Source: an uncultured Slackia sp. (lineage in GTDB: Bacteria; Actinomycetota; Coriobacteriia; Coriobacteriales; Eggerthellaceae). From it: DNA of 30,709 nucleotides. The position numbers and the translations under genes are program-made. The notes under the pieces were generated by a model. It was given only the letters and a program-made list of their open reading frames with translations. It did no database searches and had not been told where the DNA came from. Position 1 is the stretch's first letter. The number at the start of each line of letters is the position of its first letter. Positions 29,488 through 30,709 of this stretch are shown piece after piece. The stretch spans positions 1 through 30,709 of the forward strand of contig CAKUEV010000003.1 of the NCBI GenBank assembly GCA_934646845.1, in the 5' to 3' direction.

Positions 29488-30706
29488 ACCCGAATACCAG
29501 TCGGTGGGCAAATCGGTCCGCAAGAAAGACGCGATGCAGCAACTGCTGGGCAAGCCCCTGTTTACCGAAGACATCGTGCGCGATGCGCTCGTGGTGAAGC
29601 TGCTGCGAAGCCCGCACGCCAATGCCATCGTCGAGGCCATCGACACGTCGAAGGCGAAAAAGGTCGCCGGCGTGGTCGACGTGTACACGTGGGAAGACGT
29701 ACCCAACGAGCGCTTCTCCAACGCAGGCCAAACCTATCCCGAAACGAGCCCCTACGACCGCCTCATCATCGATCGCCACGTGCGATTCGTGGGCGACGTG
29801 GTAGCCATTGTTGCCGCCGAAACCGAAGCGGCCGCCGACAAGGCGCTTTCGCGCATCAAGGTAACCTACGATGTGCTCGAGCCCGTTTTGGACTTCCGCA
29901 CCGCCAAAGACAATCCGGTGCTCGTGCACCCCGAAGACAACTGGAACATGCTGTGCGATTTGGGCGGCGACAACACGCGCAACCTCGTGGGCACCACCGC
30001 CGACGAGGGCGGCGACATTGAAGCCGTGCTCGCCGATTGCGACGTCGTTTTGGAACGCACGTTCCACACGAAGGCCTACAACCAGGCTATGATGGAAACC
30101 TTCCGCACCTACACCGAGCTCGACCGTTACGGTCGCTTGCACGTGATTTCATCCACGCAGGTCGTTTTCCATGTGCGCCGCATCTTATCGCACGCGCTCG
30201 GCATTCCGAAGGGCCGCATTCGCGTGGAAAAGCCCCGCATCGGCGGCGGCTTCGGCGCGAAGCAAACCGCGGTGTGCGAGATGTACCCCGCATTCGTCAC
30301 AATGAAAACGGGCCGTGCCGCCATGTGCGTGTACACGCGCGAGGAATCGCAAACCTGCGGCTCACCGCGCCACGAGATGGAAATCACCGTGCGCCTGGGC
30401 GCGAACAACGACGGCAGCATTCGCGCGCTCGGCGTGACCACGCTGTCAAATTCGGGCGCTTATGGCGAACATGGTTGGGCGACGGTTGGCCTCACCGGCC
30501 ATAAGTCCATTCCGCTGTACACTGGTTCGCTCGAAGCGTTCAAGTTCACCGCAAACGTGGTGTACACGAACATGCAGCCTTCGGGCGCCTACCGCGGGTT
30601 CGGGGCGACGCAGGGCCAGTTCGCCGTGGAGACGACGGTGAACGAGCTTGCCGAGCATCTTCATAAAGAGCATGAGGCAATGCATGGGATAAATAACAAA
30701 AATTAA
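29480..30706 (+). pseudogene. Molybdenum hydroxylase molybdopterin subunit, truncated at the 3' end
   Basis: N-terminal half of a xanthine dehydrogenase-type large subunit: 408 residues where the family usually has about 750-800. GGAAGGGG precedes ATG 29480. The a/b hammerhead domain (GKPLFTEDIV, LLRSPHANAIVEAID, FVGDVVAIVAAET) covers residues ~20-130. The first molybdopterin domain has KPRIGGGFGAKQ (~255), ESQTCGSPRHEMEI, and PSGAYRGFGATQ (~370) with the expected cofactor contacts. After VNELAEHLHK (30663-30672) the protein stops resembling the family. It ends in 11 unrelated residues at TAA 30704-30706, in an AT-rich tail of about 40 bases. The second half, with the catalytic Glu, is absent. 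The cause may be a mobile-element insertion, a deletion, or a contig end, so true pseudogene status is uncertain. Confidence 0.75.
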
Positions 30707-30709
30707 ATT

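Overview
The window looks like the chromosome of an anaerobic, high-GC actinobacterium of the class Coriobacteriia, most likely Eggerthellaceae. The basis is inference from gene content: Tat-exported flavoprotein reductases paired with a 12-TM LuxR regulator, a fused EcfA1-EcfA2 ATPase, a Hyf-type hydrogenase, and strong GC bias at third codon positions. No rRNA, tRNA, CRISPR array or intact transposase is visible.

Layout. (1) 1-8609: the distal part of a formate-hydrogenlyase-type group 4 [NiFe] hydrogenase operon in the Escherichia coli hyf order (hyfD, E, F, G, H, I), then hycH- and hycI-like maturation genes and a FocA/FNT formate channel, closed by a terminator. The first gene enters from outside the window, and no formate dehydrogenase is inside it. 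(2) 8780-10046: a small DUF3343 protein and a convergent alpha/beta hydrolase. (3) 10271-14905: an FMN-riboswitch-controlled riboflavin uptake operon (ribU, fused ecfA1A2, ecfT), followed by two tandem FMN-binding split-barrel proteins. (4) 15007-19282: amino-acid and carbon uptake, with an AGCS sodium:alanine-type symporter, a conserved protein of unknown function and a CstA-family transporter. (5) 19320-24295: two Tat-signal lipoprotein FAD reductases of the fumarate reductase/urocanate reductase superfamily on opposite strands, with a 12-TM LuxR regulator between them. (6) 24552-end: an NCS2 xanthine/urate-type permease, about 1 kb of non-coding DNA with degenerate tandem repeats, a MocA-like cytidylyltransferase, and divergent from it a molybdenum hydroxylase operon (FAD, 2Fe-2S and molybdopterin subunits) whose last gene stops abruptly at the window end.

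Most interesting signal. An identical 20-bp sequence (CTCATTCTTTTCGTGCGACA) lies 67 and 71 bp upstream of the two flavoprotein start codons, in the same orientation relative to each gene. It is followed 19-20 nt later by weak -10-like hexamers, so it would be centred near -42 of each predicted transcript. That is where a class II activator site would sit, and the LuxR gene between the reductases is the obvious candidate regulator. Together these look like an inducible two-reductase module for anaerobic respiration of unknown, non-fumarate acceptors.

How the regions fit together (inference). Hyf/FocA would handle formate and protons. RibU-Ecf would supply flavin to the many flavoproteins here. 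The two reductases would be respiratory sinks outside the membrane. The permease and molybdenum hydroxylase suggest purine or other heterocycle use. Two operons (AGCS and the molybdenum hydroxylase) have promoter-like hexamers so close to the ATG that leaderless transcripts are likely.
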